A program made the position numbers and the translations under genes. Shown here one piece after another: positions 47,064 to 59,500 of a stretch of DNA of 64,000 nt. Below the pieces are notes generated by a model. The model had not been told where the DNA came from. It worked only from the letters and a program-made list of their open reading frames with translations, and searched no databases. Position 1 is the stretch's first letter. Every line of letters begins with the position of its first letter. This DNA is from Trogon surrucura (Eukaryota > Chordata > Aves > Trogoniformes > Trogonidae). The DNA lies in NCBI GenBank assembly GCA_020746105.1, contig CM036639.1, positions 4,231,501 to 4,295,500 of the forward strand, in the 5' to 3' direction.

Positions 47064-47140
47064 TGCGAGCAGAGCGATGGCAAGCTTTGCAGTTGCAATG
47101 GCAACCAGAAAAGACATTGCTCTGTAGTTTTCTGGGTTAA

Positions 47141-47302
47141 GTACTTTGATAAACAGAAAATAGAGAGAGAAAAAGCTGCTCTAGGGGTAGCCAGTGCCTG
47201 AGAACCAGCTGGAGGTCTTCTCTGTGTGCCAGAGGTGGTTCTCAGGCACTGGCTACCCCTAGAGCAGCTTTTTCTCTCTCTGTTTTCTGTTTATCAAAGT
47301 AC
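47141..47302 (+). repeat. 67-bp near-perfect inverted repeat with 28-bp spacer
   Basis: The left arm (47141-47207) and right arm (47236-47302) are reverse complements over 67 bp with a single difference, T at 47161 against G at 47282. Arms begin GTACTTTGATAAACAG and end at CCTGAGAACCA next to the spacer. In a plus-strand RNA the one difference is a G-U wobble, so all 67 pairs could form, with a short extra CTGG/CCAG stem in the spacer. Similarity stops abruptly at both outer ends, with no target-site duplication that I can see. No known transposon terminal signature is visible. A template-switch (fold-back) mutation, a hairpin RNA locus or an assembly artefact are all possible. Confidence 0.97.
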
Positions 47303-48749
47303 CTGTCCTTGGATACCCAGAGCTCTTTATTTGGCCAGAGCATCTGCCTGTAGCTGCCCGGTGCCTGCGAGGGCTCAGCCGGGTGCCTCTGCCCTTCCCC
47401 TCTGCTCTGGGCACCGTGGGCATCACTATGCAGAAGAAATGAAGAATTTTGGGGGCCAGCTCGCAAAGGGGCCTGACCACACCAATGTGCATTTACGCAG
47501 TGTCCTGCTTGCCAGGCCCCGCTCCAGGGAGCAGCCACCCTTTCCCAAGAAAGGTATCTTCAGTTAGACTATCCAGACTGTGATGTCTTGGCTGGAAACC
47601 AAAGATGCCTTCCCGTCACCTTCAGAAGTGACAAAATATTTCTCTTGTTAAGTGACATTTGACATTTCCAAACTGAAATCGTTTTGATAGTCTGTTCCGC
47701 GAAGGAAAACAGAACATTACAGCTTCAATTCCCCTTCCCACCATTGGGACAAAACCCAATCCTGAAATGTTGAAATTCATCCCTAGGTGGAAATCCGCAA
47801 GTGCTTAGCTCTTACATTAAGAAAGTTTTTTGGTTTTATATTTCCCATCCATCAAGCGGAGAACAGAGCGTGGTCTGTGAGTGACTCTGACGCTGCTGCC
47901 AAGGGACAAACCAGCAATTCTTGTGACAAGCACAAGATTAAATCTCTGAGAGGAGCAGCACGTGAGGAGTACAAGTATCTAAAATGCTCACTTCAGTGAT
48001 TCTGCTGCAGTGAGAAGCGCCCTCAACGTCTACATGCGGTCTGGTGATCTCTGCTCATCAAAATGTTACTTGTATTTTAGATACCCTTTAATCGAGCGCT
48101 TGTGATGAGATCATTTCAGAAACCAGGACTCTATGACTGAGTGTAAAAACAAGGCAGGGCACAACCCAACCATGTAAATGGCTTCTTGCAGAAAGTCTGG
48201 ACTGCTCGGAAGGCAGGAAAGCTCCAAGAGGAATGCGCCAGGAGAAACTGTCACTTTACAGAGGTTCTCCAGCTAATGGCAAAGAAGGGCTGCATTTGTG
48301 TGTGTATCTGGGTGTCCCAGCAGAGCAGGATCTTCAAAAGCCCATGGGCTTCAAAACTCCATTTGCCCTCTACAGCCACAACTGCTTCCTTAGAGCAGCT
48401 CCATCTCGGGTGCTGGCTGAGACGGGGCTTCTGCAGAACCCTTCATGGTTGTACAATAATGACCACGCAGCTTGCGTGGCAGTGAGGCTGCCCTGCTGGC
48501 TTCACGCAGGTAGCTGCTGATTCCTGGATCGTGGAGGTGCGTCTTCTGCACCCGATGATCTGAATGCTCTCCTGGTGTTAGGAGACGCGAGCTCTACGGG
48601 TAGAAGTTGGCCTTGATGGGAGGGTTGGGTTAGCACAGAGCAGTTCAGTGTGTTTTACCTCATGGCTCTGCATACAGATACACCAACACGTTGAGGAGGT
48701 TGGTGCCCTGGAGCGTGTAGATGAACAAGTGACTTTGGCATGAGTGGGA

Positions 48750-48811
48750 ATGGGCAGAAATTCTTTGACCTGGTCTCATTATGGGCAGAAACTCTTTGAC
48801 CTGCTCTCATT
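48750..48811 (+). repeat. 31-bp tandem duplication, two copies
   Basis: Units 48750-48780 and 48781-48811 abut and differ at only two positions. Both read ATGGGCAGAAANTCTTTGAC and end CTCTCATT or GTCTCATT. The low divergence suggests a more recent duplication than those at 4699 or 12913. Confidence 0.95.
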
Positions 48812-51800
48812 CCCACAGCTAAATCTATCCCAAAGCTGCTGTTCCCCCCCCAACTTCACACTGTTGGGTTTGGTGTGTCCGAAATTACATTCCTAGCTGG
48901 ATTCCAAACGAGCATGGCAGAGTTACGTGGCTAAAATGATTCTAACAGCCCAGCTTCATGTGTCGGGGATGAACGCTGCTACAAAATGCTCTTGGCTAGT
49001 CGAGTCGTGCTAAAAACCCACTCCTGGCTTCGGTGTTTGTGACCCCAATGGAGGCTTCGTAGGTTACTGGGGAATGGGAGGGCAAATTTTCTGGGCGTTC
49101 ACAGCAATCACTGGAGGAGCTCGTCGTCTTTTACATTGCCAATGGGAAGAAAATTGCTGCTCATTTCCAGCTGCTGGCTAACAGCTGTGAATTCTGCAGA
49201 GACTTTGTTCTGCCAGGGCTCGGGCGGGCGGCTGGTGACGAATCAAGACGCCGATGAGTCCTGGTGAGGCTCCCACTTAGCTGTCCGGGAGAAAAGAGAG
49301 GAGCTGGCCGGGGCCACACGTGCTGAGCCTGAGGGTTCAGGGGTTTGAATCCTGGGACTTGGGAGGGGGGAAGACCGAGAGTGTCGGAACAGCCAGAGTG
49401 GGACAAGGCCACCGTAATTTCACTACATTTCCTGAAAAAAACGTGCAGAAACACCTCACCAGGAATAATATCCAAACTGAGAGAAGTTGCAAAACAAAAG
49501 GCGGTTTTAAGAAAATATCTGTTTCGATGATGGTTTCATAACAGGCGTCATCTGAACTGTTCATTTTTATAAAGCCTAAAAGTTTCCAGCTAATGCCAAT
49601 ATTTACTGTTAATCATATTCTTTTACTGCCGTATATTTGTAAAATCGCATAGAAAAATAAGAGCATTCCGGAATGAGAAATTGAAATGTCCCATTATGCC
49701 ATTGTCATAATGTTTCAACGTCGTCAAAACACTTTGCCTTCCCTCTTGAAAAAAAAAACAACCCAACATTTAGTATCTAATAATACCTTTCCCCAGAGCA
49801 TTTCAATGAAATACAGTTTTCAACACACAAACACGCAGCCTGCGTGTTTCTTACCTAGTTCCAATACTGAGCTAATTCTAGGGATGGATTTATCGCAGAT
49901 GCTAAGGGGGAGGTGACAGGTCCACCCCAATATCATCGGGCACAGGGTGTTTTTGTCACGTGGAGGGGGATCAGCCGCACAACCTCACTCTCTGGAGCGT
50001 AACTGCGTCCAGCCCGGGCACGCAGAGATGGTCCCGACTCTGTTGCCTGGAAGGATCTGAGTGTCCAAGGTGGGATCAACGTGCTTCTAGAACAGGTCAC
50101 TGGTCTTTTTGCAGAAAATTGTTTTCCGAGCTTTTGAGCATCCGGTGATTTCAGCAACAGAATTTGCATCCTCTCAGCTCGGAACAATCAAGCTGTAAAA
50201 TGCCAGGTGGGATCTTGGAGTGTTGCACCAAGCTGGGAGCTCTTCATCCTGCAGAAAAAGCTCCCAGGCTTCAGAGGCGTCGCGCAGAAGGGGCGGACCG
50301 GAGCCTGGGGGCTTGAAAAAGATGAAATTCAGATGGGAAAACAGGACTTGTTAACCTTTGGGGGAGTGCAGACGGGTCTCCCATGTCTTCCCCCACCTCC
50401 CAACATTTAGCGTTTTATCATTCGGCAAAACTTTGCACCCAAGTTTGCCTGTAGCGGATAATTGCGGGAAGGTTGGAGCCCTGAGCTGAAGCTCCTCGCT
50501 GCTGGATGCGTCCCCAAATCTCTTCTGCTTCCCTGTGATGGGGTCCCTTCCTGATGGCACCAACTGTGAGATGGCACAAAGGCTCCAGAAGGTGTCATGG
50601 CAAGGAGCTTGAGGTGACCTGGCTCCAAATAGGTGGTTTTTGAACTCAGGTTTCTCTCCCCATCTTAGGCTCACAGACCGGCACCGGTTCAAAGTCAAAT
50701 GTCTTGTACCAGAGGGCTTTGAGTAAGTGGAATTGGCAGGAGGGGGACGGTCAAACAGATGTAGAGCCACGAGTGAAGAGCCGGGGGAAAGCACATCGGA
50801 GAGGCAGCTTCAGGCCACCGTGATGAAGTGTCTGTCACAAGTAGGCTGCTCTGGCAAAGCTTAAATCAAGCAGCCCTGAAGTTCATGCTGAGAGACCCCC
50901 GAGCTTCGCTTGTCAGGAAATTTAGCACTTCTAAGGGCATTTGACTTGAAAAATGGGAGCACTTATTGTGATTCAAGCCCGGTGTGGCGCGGCGGCTGGT
51001 TTTTTTCTGCCTCGTCTGAGGCTTTTCACGCTTTGGAGAAACCCAAACTTTCTGCTTTAGAAGGTTCTCACTGTTCCCAGTGGTTGGGGTGGGTTATTTT
51101 GCAGATGAAGTGATTAGGTAGCTGCAGAGCTTTCCAGAAAATAGGACGTGGTTTCTTTTTCTAAAATGGTTGCAGGTGAAATTAAACAAGCGATTGTTTA
51201 TTCCTGTCTCTGTGAGTTACCCGGAAGAGCGTTTCCAGCTCCTTTTTCAGTATGCAGATGGACAAGGTCTCTAGTTAATCTTTAACTGAGCTATTGACAC
51301 AAGGAATGGTGCCATTAAATGAGAATTAAGAATGTGCTCCCTACCTCTGAGGGAGTCGGTGATAGATTTCCTCGTTTTATAATCTCATTCGCTGCAATGT
51401 TCTCTCTTCAATCCTTTTCCCCTGCATCTCAATTGAGATTTTGATGACTCATAAAATTAATCCTCTCGTCGCGGCGAACCTCTTCCCTTCCGAGCCTTGA
51501 CGCGAGGAGCCGTGTTTGCTGATGCCACCTTCCCGCGTTCCTGCTGCGGCTCAGCCGGCCCTGGAGCCCACCCAGAGGTGCTTTCGGTGAGGGTGAGGAC
51601 CATCCTCTGCGCCGCCAGGCAGAGCACTGGTTCCTTTCTCGAGTATATTTTGTTGGGGGAAAAAGATGAGGAACAGGATCGATGTCTCCGGGGAGCTTTC
51701 GAGGTGGCCCTTCACATCATTGGTCACCCGGCGTTAGGAAGGACAAGTGAGAAGATGCTACTTGGGTATGAATCTCCACGTGGAGTGGAGAAATAAGGCA

Positions 51801-52138
51801 CAGGAATGGAGAAAAGCAGGAAGCTGTTTGTGGGTGTTTTCCTTTCAAAAGACTGTTTCCCTAGGGGAAAAGAAAAAAAAAAAATTCATCCAGAGAAATG
51901 ACTGAACAGACTTTAAAACCCACCCTGAGCGTGAGATAAAAAAACACGAGGCAAAGCAGACATCTGCAGCTACAAATCCCCACTTCTTTTTTTTTTTTTA
52001 AGAGCTGCAAAGCTCTCAGGAAAGGGTTTGACCCCCTCGCCAGCAGCAGAAGAAAGGCAGCCGAGGCTCCAGCGCTGACACCCATTGCGCTGCGGGACCG
52101 AGGAAGGAGGATTAGCCTCCAAATCCAGATTTGCTATT

Positions 52139-52174
52139 AAAAAAAAAAAAAAGAAGAAGAAGAAAAAAAAGAAG
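52139..52174 (+). repeat. Purine tract with (GAA)n
   Basis: Thirty-six consecutive purines: an A-run, about four GAA/AAG units, another A-run and GAAG. It is a low-complexity microsatellite, possibly polymorphic. Confidence 0.92.
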
Positions 52175-53179
52175 TTGATTTTAATAATTCCTCTCTGTGC
52201 AACTCAATGACAGCCACATCTAAGAAACCTTAAGGAACCAGCTCGGAGGACGCTGTTTCTAAGTCCCACGAATCTCTCTGAAGCGATTTCTAAGGAGGCT
52301 GTTTTGGCAGTTTTTAAGGCAGCACCAGCTTCTCCGGGTTGCGGCAGCCTGAGCATGAAAGCGTCTTTCTGACCTTTTGCAAACAAGCGGGAGAGAAGGG
52401 AGAGCTCTCATTAAAAATAACACCTCGTTTTTGAAAGTGGTAATTAGACAAGTTACCAGCAGCAGCTCGTGTTGATCGTTCAGAGACAAGGGCTTTGTTA
52501 CTGGGTGGGAATGGTTATTGTCATCTGCTGGGGACGGGCTCGCCTGGCAGGTTTTGTTATTCGCTCTAAATCAGTTCTCGGTTTCCAAAGGAGTCTTTTC
52601 AAGTGTGGTGCGAGCAGAAGCTTTTATAACGTTACTCATTATAGAGATAGCGGCATCACGAAAAGAGTTTTGGTTTAGACACAGACGCATCCACAAAACT
52701 CATTTAGTTAGGATTTAATTAGGATTTACTTTGGCAAAGTTCTGGAGCCAAGTAGCATCCTGTATTTATTTTTAAACTTGCTTTCTTCCTCTAATTAATT
52801 GTCTTCCATCCTTCTGTAAAACAATTCATTGTTGTATTAGGAATAGCTGTTCCAGAGAGTCCCTGGAGACTGACTACCTTTTTATCACCAGTTTAGTACC
52901 TGAGTCATTTCATTTCCTTCCGAGGAGTTATCTTTGATCCAAGTAAGCCAGATCAGAATTAGGCTCCTTTGCAACCAAGAGCTGCGCGGAGGAGGCAGAG
53001 CTCCCTGAAAGCCCCCAAACGCCTGTCGAGAGGAGGAGCGGGCTGCCGAGGCAGCCGAGCAGTTGTTTTCAGAAGGACACGTGTCCTGAGCCAAGGTCAG
53101 AAGTACCCACGTGCTTCCATGCCCGACAAACACGTTTTTTTCCAAACCTGCCCCTCCTGACCTGCCCCTCGATGGTCCT

Positions 53180-53620
53180 CAGTATCACAGTATGCTGGGG
53201 ATTGGAAGGGACCTCGAAAGATCTAGTCCAATCCCCCTGCCAGAGCAGGAACACCCAGATGATGTCACACAGGAACGCGTCCAGGCGGGCTTTGAATGTC
53301 CCCATAGAAGGAGACTCCACAACCTCCCTGGGCAGCCTGGGCCAGGGCTCCGTCACCCTCACTGAGAAGAAGTTTCTTCTCAAATTGAAGTGGAACCTCT
53401 TGTGTTCCAGCTTGATTCCATTACCCCTTGTCCTATCAGTGGTTGTCACCGAGAAGAGCCTGGCTCCATCCTCGTGACACTCCCCCTTGATATATTTGTA
53501 AACATTAATGAGGTCACCCCTCAGTCTCCTCTTTTCCAAACTAAAGAGCCCCAGCTCCATCAGCCTTTCCTCGTAAGGGAGATGCTCCACTCCCTTAATC
53601 GTCTTAGTTCCTCCATCACC
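53180..53620 (-). mobile_element. CR1 LINE copy, ORF2 tail open, stop lost
   Basis: This minus-oriented CR1 copy of about 440 bp has its 3' end at 53180 (CAGTATCACAGTATGCTGGG on plus). The minus-strand frame is open throughout: [20 protein letters not shown], then [55 protein letters not shown] and [10 protein letters not shown]. This is the C-terminal end of CR1 ORF2, downstream of the reverse transcriptase core. In the sister copy at 63107 DWTR is followed by TGA; here those three bases are absent, so the frame runs on through the 3' end. The intact frame suggests a fairly young insertion. It cannot move by itself, since it lacks the endonuclease and reverse transcriptase. Confidence 0.96.
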
Positions 53621-53659
53621 CCAACCTCAGAAACCATCTCTGATGTGACTATCCAAGAC

Positions 53660-53681
53660 ATATATATATATATATATATAA
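53660..53681 (+). repeat. (TA)n microsatellite
   Basis: Ten TA dinucleotides (53661-53680) with one flanking A on each side, then ATTTTTTT. It starts about 40 bp beyond the 5' truncation point of the CR1 copy at 53180-53620. Confidence 0.95.
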
Positions 53682-56046
53682 ATTTTTTTCAGCTAAAATT
53701 CCTTTCTCGTTCTACCAAAGCTCTCCTGAAGCAGTGCCCTGTGGGCTCGTGCTGTGCTGGTCACCCACAGGCGTTCTCCAGCCTCAGGAACCTTTTCTTT
53801 CTGTGAGCTTCATCCCTGCCATTAATGACCTGAGCTCATCGGGGTAATCCCTTCTAATTAGCACTAGTAAGCCAGTTGCTTCAAGTGCAATACAGCTCAT
53901 TTCTTTTCTACAATGACATTTTATACGTCTGGCTCTTGGAGATCCACTAAGGGTTTTGTCATAAAGAACCAAGAAGTGCTTGCGGCTGATAAACTTCCCA
54001 GGCTAAATCTCTGTCTGAGTGCCTGAAATAAGAGAAGAAATTAGACCTGGGGATGCTCCCAGTGCACCGGTCCTGTGCGGATCTAGCTCTGAAAAATGTG
54101 ACTACCGCCTCTTCTCCCAGTAAACTAGATTAGCTCCTGTTTCATAACGCTCCTAAAACATGTACACTTAGTGGAGGTAGCAACAATGCAGTAGCCAAAG
54201 TCTAGAGGCAGTAATATTTTATCAACTAACCCAAAATAGTAAAACATATGCAGGGAGAAAAAGCTCTAAATAAACAAAACCACAATCTGCTCTTATAAAA
54301 ATATATTTGAATAGTATGTGCACAACAGACTGGGTTCCCCTCAGGGCATTTCCAGCATTTCTGAGGGTTCGAACGGGTAACAGCTCTGAAATGTGACATA
54401 TTTCCAGCCCTGAAAAGCTCCGAGTCATTGTAATTACTCTTTTATTTAAGTAGGAATCTATTGGCGTCGGATTATATTTTCTATTATTTTAAAATGACGG
54501 CCGACACAATGACAGTTTCGACTGTTTATTTTTGGACGAGGGGAGATTTTAAAGGCTGTTACAGGAGAAGCGATGCTGGTGCTCACGGTGCCAGGGCCGT
54601 GATAACCTCATCTCAGCGTAAAACCAAACCAGTCGGGCAATCTCTTGCCTTTCAGCTCTACATCATATCAAGCCAGGGGAAGAGAAGTCATTACAATTAA
54701 CCTCCAGAATATCCCCACGGTAATATCGTTTGCGGTGTCACTGAGGCTCTCCCTAACCTGGTGTTTGCAGTCCTAGAAACTACAATAAGTTTTGATTAAT
54801 TGAAAAAAAAAAAAACAACCCACAACACCAGAGAAATGGAGTCTGACGCATAAGGGACAAGTTCGTTTATGACTAAATTACAACACCAGCTTTTTAATAA
54901 GTATGCAAAGTGTGTACACTGCAAGGAGGGAAAGGAAAGGTAATTCAAGGAGCTCTAACTAGGAATAATGCAATAATGCTGAGAAAGGGAGTGTCTGCAC
55001 CGAACGCCAGGGAGGATTGCTTGACAGTGAACTGTATTTCCATAAATTAATTTCTCACAGGAAACTGTAGAAACTTAATTCTTTGAGGTGCTGCTACGGA
55101 GCGAGCCATGAGCTGGGGGCTGGTGTCCTGGCAGGTGCTGCCCGTGGGGGACAGCGTCTTCTTCCCTGGGAAATGCTGGTTCACCAAATGCAGAACTTGC
55201 ACTTTCCTCTTTTCAACTGAGAAAATGTTGGGTTTGCTAAAAAAGAAATAGAAATCCTCAAGTCCTGCGGGCAATCTGGAGGGAAAATCATCTCCATCAG
55301 GAAATTTTGCCTGTGGTTGGCGCTTGCGCTGGGGATACGAACCATTTGGAGTAACACCCTGAATTCTGGGTTTTCAGGTAACACCACCAGTCTTAAAACA
55401 TTCCTTTTCCTCCTTAAAGCAAACCCTGTGATGCCTGGGTGTTAAGGGTGATGGAGGAGCTCGCTTTCACCCTTTTCTTTCGATGGAGCTCCTGCAGCTC
55501 TTGGCTCTTGCAGGTGGCTCTTGCTGCTGACCCGAGGGAAGTTTATCCCCTGAATAACCCATATTCCTCCTAGAGCTGGGGAATCATGATCTTTAGAAAA
55601 TGCTGACTGATGCAAATCAGAGCCTCCTCCCTTTAGGATGTCTCAGAGAACACGCCCAGCACCCCTCGGCTGCCGATGGGACAGGGTGGACGTAGGTTTT
55701 ACACCTCGCAGCCTCCGCTTTGCCCCGAAGGGATGGCGAGGCACAGCTTTTGCAGGATTACAGGCAGCAGCTTGCAGGAGCGAACGCCCCGGGGAAGGTG
55801 CCGCTAGGCGCTGGCTCCGAGGCAGGAATGAGACCGACGTTGCAGCTGCAGCCTCCACCACGGAGCAGCCTCAGCCACGGGCGTCGTGTCAGGCCGCGTC
55901 ACGGTCAGGCACTGGTGCCGTGCGGCTGCTCTTGGCCCTGCAAAATGATACGCGAGCGGCATAAGAAGGAAAATAAAATGCCTTCCAGCACACAAATCTC
56001 AAGTTTTCCAGGAATAGCGTGGCCGGCAGGAGCAGGGATGTCATTG
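53682..56046. other. Unique sequence, no gene recognised
   Basis: No exon or transposon was recognised. The part 54160-54500 is AT-rich. A run of 13 A lies at 54803-54815 without any retrocopied gene in front of it. The segment 55640-55930 is GC-rich and open on both strands (108 and 149 codons on plus, 72 on minus) without recognisable domains. Confidence 0.5.
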
Positions 56047-56527
56047 TGCCTCCCCTCGAGCCCCGTGTGCAGGTCTGGGCCCTCCCTGCAGGAGAGACCT
56101 GGAGGGGCTGGAGCGGGTCCAGAGGAGAGAGAGGAGGCTGGGGAAGGGACTGAAGGGCAAGTCCTGTGAGGAGAGGCTGGGGGAGCTGGGGGGTTCAGCT
56201 GGAGAAGAGGAGACTCAGGGGGGACCTCATCAGTCTCTGCAACCCCCTGCAGGGAGGGTGCAGTCAGGGGGGGTCGGGCTCTTCTCCCAGGATGAAAGGG
56301 CCCAGCCTGAAACTGTGTCAGGGGGGGTTCGGGTTGGGTCTCGGGCAGCCCTTCCTCCCGGAGAGGGTGCTCAGGCACTGGATGCTCTGCCCAGGGCAGG
56401 GGGGAGTCCCCGTCCCTGGGGGGTTTGAGGAGAGGCTGGATGTGGCACTGAGTGCCCTGGTCTGGCCCCGGTAGGGGTGGACCTGATGGTCTTGGAGATC
56501 TTTTCCAGCCTCAGTAATTCCGTGATC
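56047..56527 (+). mobile_element. CR1 LINE copy, GC-rich subfamily, end of ORF2
   Basis: This plus-oriented copy of about 480 bp matches the one at 29861 along most of its length and reaches further upstream (TGTGCAGGTCTGGGCCC, the CVQVWA part of ORF2). Landmarks are GCTGGAGCGGGTCCAGAGG, CTGTGAGGAGAGGCTGGGG, CAGCTGGAGAAGAGGAGACT and CTCCCGGAGAGGGTGCTCAG. It ends GACCTGATGGTCTTGGAGAT, CTTTTCCAGCC and a single ATTCCGTGATC. The protein reading frame is interrupted, so it is a dead fragment. Its G-rich stretch around 56395-56432 adds local GC. Confidence 0.94.
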
Positions 56528-59500
56528 TGGTTGAAGATGTCTGTATTTCTGAACCTTTTTCTCCCTGATGTACCCTGACCGTCGAAAAGGAGCCACTGCC
56601 TTTTTCCAAAGGGACCGTTGACTTGCGGTGCCTTTCGGCTCCCACCCTTGTGGGCGAGGGGTAGGATCACGTTGGTGTGGAAAGCGGGAGCGCGGTGCCT
56701 GCTCCCAACTTCTTGCTGTGCCTCGGGCTGTAATTACTCACAGGACGGACCCCAGCAATGAACCAGAGCTCTTTGCTTTCTCCAGCGCCCTCCGTGGCTA
56801 TATTAAAAGGGGGAGAGGGATGAGTTCTGCTAGCAAAGGGGAGCTAAAAAGAAAAGCAAATGCCCAACGAGGAAGGCAGTTGGCGGCGTGGCCAGCACGC
56901 AACCCTGAGCTCCTAGAGGGAGATGGGTTTTATTAAAAAAAATGCATTCAAGATGTCTATTTCCATCTGTTTCCACCTTCTGATTTTGTAAGCTGAAGCT
57001 CCTGTCAAGGTAAAGAGTGAGTGAATATAAAGAAATCACTTTTCCATGGCAGAGATTTTATTCCTATTCCCCCACTGCCGCGTACGACGGAAAGCTGCTT
57101 TGGGCATTAACATGCTTTGAACGCTCCTGGCAGCCCGGGCCAGGAGAGGGGTCAGGGAGAGAACATCAGTAATACCTCCTGGAAATTACAAGGCTTTTAG
57201 TCTGATTTTTCCTCCTCCAGATTATTGCAAGGTGTTGCCTCGCTGAGGAGTTTTGCGGAGGTGGGGAGGTAATCTGGGGCTGAGTCTTCACCGACTGGCC
57301 CCAGGCTCTGCCTTTGGGGGCCAGTGGGGTCGCAGAGCCAGCAGGAACCTCCAGAATGCTGTTGTGAATTTTTCTGAGACCTTTCCAAGACCGTCAGCAA
57401 CAGCAGAAATCCTGAACCTCGCCGGGCTCGCGGCACATCCGCCCGTTCTGCGCGGCAATGTGCTGAGGCTGGCCCTGGATTGAGCTACCCATCAAGCCCC
57501 ACGTGAAAAAAAGAAGCAAATCCAGCTCTTCTTGCCTCCTGTTCCCTTCCTGATGTCCTGCACGGCAGCAAGGAGCTGCTCAGATGTACAGGGCAGGGAT
57601 GTCTCCCTTCGAGCCCAGCGCAAGTGATGCAAATGCTGGCAGGAAAGGAGCAAACCCGGAGCAGAGCCCCGGGAGGGATCTGTTGCCGGGGGAAAACCCG
57701 GCTGAAGGCGATGCCGAGAGGGGTCCCGGGTGAAGGGGGACGGGAGGGGGCTCTCGGGGAAGGCAGATGGTGCCAGGCTGGGAGCAGCAAGTGTGGAGGA
57801 GGGAAAGCACCGTATGGGAGATGTGGGTGAGCGGGGAAAAAGAGCGACATTGGGTTTGGTTCTTTTTAGCTGTCCAGAAGCTGGAAAACACACCCTGCAT
57901 TACCCGTAATTTCCTTGTTTCTTAGTGCTTTGTGTTTCCATTTGCTTTACATTCCCCTTTCCTGGAGTCCTGTGAATACATGGACACGTCAGGCAGTCGA
58001 ATGCAGCAAGCTGTTAGTGACCTGTCACTTTTATTAGCACGTCTCTTATTTACTAGAGAGCTGGGCAGTGTCCAGCTAAATATTTTCTACCTGTTACTGG
58101 TTTGTATCTGGAACGACTGGTCTGTAGAAATTTAGTGTGTTGAGTATTTGGATCTCTGGAAATCAAGCTGCTTGAGAAGAAATCTCCAAACAGCCAAAGC
58201 GTCTCGTTTCACATTTCGGGAGGGAGGGATGGCTTTTCAGCTGAGACACTTATCTTTTAGGTAACCGCAAATGCAAATGTCAGCTTTCTGTGCTGACGGT
58301 GCAGCCGTGCCCCAGGCTGGACCTGGCTGAGGTTTTTAACTGCTCTGAGCCCTGACGTTGAGGATAAATGTCCTTTGCTGACGCAAGGCTGTGCTCAGCA
58401 GCGGGTCACCGCGCTCCCTGCTGCCCCAGGGCCGCGTGCGTGAGGTAGCTCAGGCTTTTCAGCTCGTGCTGCTGCATTTTACTCAGAGACCCTGATCCAA
58501 GCATCGATCTATTCAGGAATTTTGCAGCCACCTTAGATTTACACCTGTTTTCCAACATCCAGGGCAAGTCTTCTCTGTAGCAAAGGGCTTGGGATGAAAC
58601 TGGAGAAGAGCAACCCACCAGCAGCCGGCGCTGGGCAGCGGTGGGCTCCGTCCCGGGCGGATCGCACACACGGAGCCGCCGCAGGGACGAGGCATCTTTG
58701 AACTGCGTTTTGCTTCCAATCTCTACCGAATGACTGATCGATATGTGGATTAGAGAGAGATTACCCTGGCCTGTCTCCTCTGATCTGAGGAGTTCTGAAA
58801 TTCAATGAAGAGCAAAGAACCCCGAGCCCCCAAGAGTCGTTTAAAGGAGCGCTTGATCACTTAGCACTGAATAACGGCTTGATTTGAGCGCGGATTAATT
58901 ACAGGACTTCATCTTCCTTGTAGCTGAGGTTGTCTTTTGCTTGGCGCTTGCATAGTAACTTTTACAGTAAGAACTTGGTCCATGACTGGCCTCCAATACG
59001 CTATAAAAGAGCCGTCACTTTCTGGCTATTAAAAACGAGATGGATTGTGTTGGAAGCAACACTTCCAACTTCGACAGCTGCTGATAGCGCAGCCTCATCC
59101 TTCAAGGAAAATCTTGCATCATCTTTTCTGCCAAGCAGGCTGGAAACAGCCACAGAAATGTCTTTTTTTTTTTTCAGTTCTACCAACTCCCCGGCAACTT
59201 TTCGTGCAACTTCAGGCATGGGACGCAGCACTAAGCATCGCCGCGTGCCAGGTTTGTGCTCCTCCGAGATGCTCTGTGGCAATCCCGCATCTACAAAGCA
59301 AAGCCTAAATCGTATTTAAATCACAGTTCATCTCAGATTAAGGGGAACAGACCATTAGATACATGCTGACACACTGATTGCAAAATTATTGTTATTATTA
59401 GTGAAAGTGTTTGTTTTCCTCATTGCTGTGCTTATTGGAAGTGTGTTCCTGTTGTCTATGCAGAGCCAGACTTTCCCCCCCAAATCTCTGTTCTAAATTC

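Larger units (their letters stand above)
47303..53179. other. Unique sequence, no gene recognised
   Basis: No exon or transposon was recognised in 5.9 kb. It contains the 31-bp tandem duplication at 48750-48811, A/T runs at 51873-51884 and 51987-51999, and the purine tract at 52139-52174. The longest open frame (147 codons, minus, 50794-50351) has no known domain. AT-rich sequence occurs at 49560-49680 and 52680-52860. Confidence 0.5.

Noticed and set aside
49342-49352. GGTTTGAATCC, resembling a tRNA B box
   Set aside because: No matching A box or cloverleaf arms upstream, and no paired acceptor stem.
54366-54374. GGTTCGAAC, resembling a tRNA T-loop
   Set aside because: The following bases do not complete the B box and no tRNA fold is visible.
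54803-54815. Poly(A) run as the tail of a retrocopied gene
   Set aside because: No coding similarity in the preceding sequence and no target-site duplication seen. Simple A-run.
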